A DNA stretch of 44,050 nucleotides from Verrucomicrobiota bacterium (lineage in GTDB: Bacteria > Verrucomicrobiota > Verrucomicrobiia > Limisphaerales > UBA1096): the NCBI GenBank assembly GCA_014382705.1, contig JACNJE010000126.1:1-44050 (forward strand). The letters run 5' to 3'. Positions 41,944 to 44,050 of the stretch are shown piece by piece. Every line of letters starts with the position of its first letter. Positions within the stretch are counted from its first letter, which is position 1. Both the position numbers and the translations under genes were made by a program. The notes beneath the pieces were generated by a model. The model saw nothing but the letters and a program-made list of their open reading frames with translations. It did not search any database and was not told the origin of the DNA.

Positions 41944-42795
41944 ATGGCCAAGGCGAACTACGTCAAAAAAAAGTTTTACGCGGCCTACAAAAACCTGGAG
42001 CGGGCCGCGTACGACGCAGAGAAACGCCGGTTGCAGGCGGAGCTGCTCAACCTCCAGCGCTGGGCGGTCGAGAACAAAAAGCGCGTCGCCATCGCCGTCG
42101 AGGGACGCGACGCCGCCGGCAAGGGTGGCACGATCAAGCGCTTCGTCGAGTACCTCATGCCAAAATATTTGCGCGTGGTGGAACTCGGTGTGCCGACGGA
42201 GAAGGAGTCGCGCAACTGGTTTCGCCGCTACGAGAAGCAGATGCCCAAAAAGGGGGAGATCGTTTTCTTCGACCGCTCCTGGTACAACCGAGCGCTCATC
42301 GAGCCGACCATGGGCTACTGCACCGAGCGGCAGTACCGATACTTCATGAAGCGTGTCGTGTCGTGGGAGGAACAGCTTATTGCCGACGGGTTGATCCTCA
42401 TCAAGTTCTACCTGTCGGTGGATCGCGATACGCAGTTGTTCCGCTTCAAGGAGCGGATCATCCATCCGCTCAAGTATTGGAAGTACTCGAAGAATGACGA
42501 GAAGGCCCGGGCCAAGTGGGAGGTATTCACCAACTATAAGACGCAGATGCTCGAGCGGACGGCATCGGATGCCAGCCCGTGGGTCGTCATCAACGCCAAC
42601 GACAAGATGTACGCGCGCCTGGCCTGCATGCTGTACACCATCTACCACGTCCCGTACGTGGGGAAGCAATCCTTCAAGCCGCTGACCGGGCCGGAGCTGC
42701 CGGCCAAGTTCCGCATCGAGATTGACGGCGTGCCGTTCCGCAACCTGAGCTACCGCCAATACAGCGTCCTCGAGCGCTTGGCCAAGCCACAGTAG
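41944..42795 (+). CDS. Polyphosphate kinase 2 family protein
   Basis: 283-residue P-loop kinase that moves phosphate between polyphosphate and nucleotides. The Walker A loop is GRDAAGKGGTIKRF (about 54), the lid region RNWFRRYEKQMPKKGEI, Walker B FFDRSWYNRALIEPTMGYC (about 108), and the lid Arg segment FRFKERIIHPLKYWKYS. These are diagnostic of PPK2, but whether it makes GTP/ATP from polyP (class I) or phosphorylates NMPs cannot be fixed here. ATG 41944 follows the symporter stop after five bases. A palindrome copy is read as RLAKPQ, the last residues of the protein. Confidence 0.93.
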   Translation: MAKANYVKKKFYAAYKNLERAAYDAEKRRLQAELLNLQRWAVENKKRVAIAVEGRDAAGKGGTIKRFVEYLMPKYLRVVELGVPTEKESRNWFRRYEKQMPKKGEIVFFDRSWYNRALIEPTMGYCTERQYRYFMKRVVSWEEQLIADGLILIKFYLSVDRDTQLFRFKERIIHPLKYWKYSKNDEKARAKWEVFTNYKTQMLERTASDASPWVVINANDKMYARLACMLYTIYHVPYVGKQSFKPLTGPELPAKFRIEIDGVPFRNLSYRQYSVLERLAKPQ

Positions 42796-42798
42796 CCA

Positions 42799-42812
42799 CG
42801 CTTGGCCAAGCG
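42799..42812. repeat. Intergenic perfect palindrome
   Basis: CGCTTGGCCAAGCG four bases after the PPK2 stop, only 11 bases past another near-complete copy that encodes the PPK2 C-terminus. It is the last copy in the window. Confidence 0.85.
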
Positions 42813-42872
42813 GCCAAACTGTGGCTTTGTGAAATTGACGGGTTGCATGAAGCTGTTTACGATGCTCGGGCG

Positions 42873-42947
42873 ATGCGATTCAAAGTAATACTCGAGGAGA
42901 GTGACGAAGGAGGATACACCATTTTTGTACCGTCATTGCCGGGGTGA
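42873..42947 (+). pseudogene. HicB-like antitoxin fragment
   Basis: The 24-codon frame MRFKVILEESDEGGYTIF ending VPSLPG then stop is the N-terminal strand-turn of HicB, which in intact proteins continues PGC and a helical C-terminal part. It stops exactly where transposase-like sequence begins on the other strand, so the rest was lost. No HicA toxin gene is visible upstream. Confidence 0.75.
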
Positions 42948-43086
42948 TCAGGCGGTTTACGGTGTTGCGGTTCAAATGAGAGATAGTGGCGATTTGTGTC
43001 GCCGTCAGATCAAGACAAAAGACCCTCAAAAACTGTCTAAATTTAGCGTTCGAAATTCGGCTTCGTTTTATGTATATGCAACTCAT
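42948..43086 (-). pseudogene. IS1595/ISXO2-like transposase N-terminal fragment
   Basis: On the minus strand, from ATG 43086, the frame reads MSCIYIKRSRISNAKFRQFL then FCLDLTATQIATISHLNRNTVNRL. This is the N-terminal helix-turn-helix-type part of IS1595-family transposases. It ends at the hicB junction; the catalytic part is missing. Sequence 43087-43145 on the right could be the outer IS end, but no terminal inverted repeat is identified. Confidence 0.7.
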
Positions 43087-43164
43087 TAACCCAACCAGAC
43101 TTAAGAGTGCTTCCACCCCCCTTATCTAGTCAAGCCCCATTGTTATTTATTGATAGTGGTTGAA

Positions 43165-43995
43165 ATGAATCGCGTGATTCTATGTTTTTGTTTGGGCATC
43201 CTTACATGTTTTACAGGGAATAGTCAAACGAGTAACATTCCGCCAAAATTCTCGCTAGGGATTCTTGGTGTTGTTTCTTGGGGGGGCGAACATTCGTCAG
43301 CATTGTCCAGTAAAATCCCGTTAGGACTGGATCTGGCTCGTGTAAAAAATGTGTATGCCGGTACCGCATACAGCCTGGCTTTGAACGATGATGGTACCGT
43401 TGTGGGATGGGGCAGTATGGATATTATTAAAGCAATTCCGAAAGAACTATCGTGCGTGACTTCTCTAGATTTAAATTATAAATTCGTGATAGCCGTGCTT
43501 GGTAGTGGAGAAGTCATTGCTTGGGGTGAACTTCCTGAAGGGTTAGCTGAATTTTTGAATTCGTTACAAAATGTGAAAATGGTTGATTACTCAGTCGTTC
43601 CAGACCGATGCCTCATCTTATTCAATGATGGCACACTCAAAATGTGGGGCAAACAGATTCCACCCGATTTAAAGTTGCCGAATAACATTAAGGAGGTGAA
43701 ATCAATCACCTCCGGATATAATTATAACGTAGCATTAAAGGATGATGGAACGGTTGCTGCATGGGGGAGAAGTGCATATGTGCCGATGGATTTCCCGAAG
43801 GGATTAAATAACGTGATTGCTGTTTCTGCTACTAGGCACCATGTCATAGCGTTGTTGGAGAATGGCAAGATTTTGGAATGGGGAGAAAATAAAGGGGTTT
43901 TTGGGCCGCAGCATCCTGCTAATCTGGATAATATGATTTTGATTCAAGCTGGCCCTGGCATTTCTCATGATATAGGCTTACTAAGGAGTGCGTAA
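43165..43995 (+). CDS. Exported RCC1-repeat propeller protein, AT-rich
   Basis: 276 residues from ATG 43165 with a signal peptide (NRVILCFCLGILTCFTG). At least three RCC1-like repeats are visible: VYAGTAYSLALNDDGTVVGWG, SGYNYNVALKDDGTVAAWG and ATRHHVIALLENGKILEWG, with weaker ones between. RCC1 repeats build a seven-bladed propeller; a full one needs about 350-400 residues, so this may be partial, and it ends at a normal stop. The gene is clearly more AT-rich than the rest of the window, lacks the palindrome and lies beside a transposase remnant: all signs of transfer. Function unknown. Confidence 0.8.
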   Translation: MNRVILCFCLGILTCFTGNSQTSNIPPKFSLGILGVVSWGGEHSSALSSKIPLGLDLARVKNVYAGTAYSLALNDDGTVVGWGSMDIIKAIPKELSCVTSLDLNYKFVIAVLGSGEVIAWGELPEGLAEFLNSLQNVKMVDYSVVPDRCLILFNDGTLKMWGKQIPPDLKLPNNIKEVKSITSGYNYNVALKDDGTVAAWGRSAYVPMDFPKGLNNVIAVSATRHHVIALLENGKILEWGENKGVFGPQHPANLDNMILIQAGPGISHDIGLLRSA

Positions 43996-44050
43996 GTAAG
44001 TAGACATTAGATTTATACCTTGATATGATTTGCGGCGTGAAAGAGCACGA

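Noticed and set aside
42829-42888. Short frame upstream of the hicB fragment as hicA toxin
   Set aside because: The 19-codon product has no HicA features and overlaps the HicB start.

Overview
The window looks like a chromosomal piece of a GC-rich member of the Planctomycetota-Verrucomicrobiota-Chlamydiota superphylum, most likely Verrucomicrobiota. I infer this from the mix of gene families: a DUF1592-type planctomycete cytochrome protein followed by a Tat-exported DUF1552 protein, a sulfatase, SMP-30, CehA-type hydrolase, DUF3500, DUF2723+TPR, a lysine-rich histone H1-like protein, and an lptA-lptB-hprK cluster. No rRNA gene is present to fix the taxonomy. I support about 38 protein genes (two of them remnants) and one tRNA.

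Layout. 0.1-7.5 kb: MscS-type channel, SMP-30 lactonase-like protein, exported CehA-type protein, small exported protein, UxaA-type dehydratase and a cupin. 7.5-12.7 kb: glutaredoxin-like protein, lipoyl synthase, then LPS export (a triple-module LptA-like protein, LptB) with HPr kinase and a small duplicated protein. 12.7-18.3 kb: moeA, ubiE/menG, H1-like nucleoid protein, hisF, hisI, trpE. 18.3-25 kb: VOC protein, tRNA-Ala(GGC), ankyrin protein, the DUF1592/DUF1552 pair and a glycosyltransferase. 25-32.3 kb: a large membrane/TPR protein, 23S rRNA uracil methyltransferase, DUF3500, ROK kinase plus SIS isomerase. 32.3-38 kb: sugar isomerase/epimerase, a hairpin-rich intergenic region, a toxin-antitoxin pair and three exported proteins. 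38-42.8 kb: sulfatase, Dabb protein, sodium:solute symporter, PPK2. 42.8-44 kb: a degraded junction (hicB fragment joined to an IS1595-like transposase fragment) and an AT-rich RCC1-repeat gene.

The most striking feature is not a gene. The perfect palindrome CGCTTGGCCAAGCG and its core TTGGCCAA occur about 60 times by eye, in genes and between genes, on a scale that chance cannot explain. It resembles the HIP1 palindrome of cyanobacteria in behaviour but not in sequence. Inside genes it is read mainly as Leu-Ala-Lys or Leu-Gly-Gln, and it is missing from a few segments that may be recent arrivals or selectively constrained.

A second notable observation is at 23920-23923. The convergent DUF1552 and glycosyltransferase genes both lack a stop where their families end. 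One C-to-T change (CCAG to CTAG) would give both genes a stop at once, the same shared CTAG arrangement that is intact at 2360-2363.
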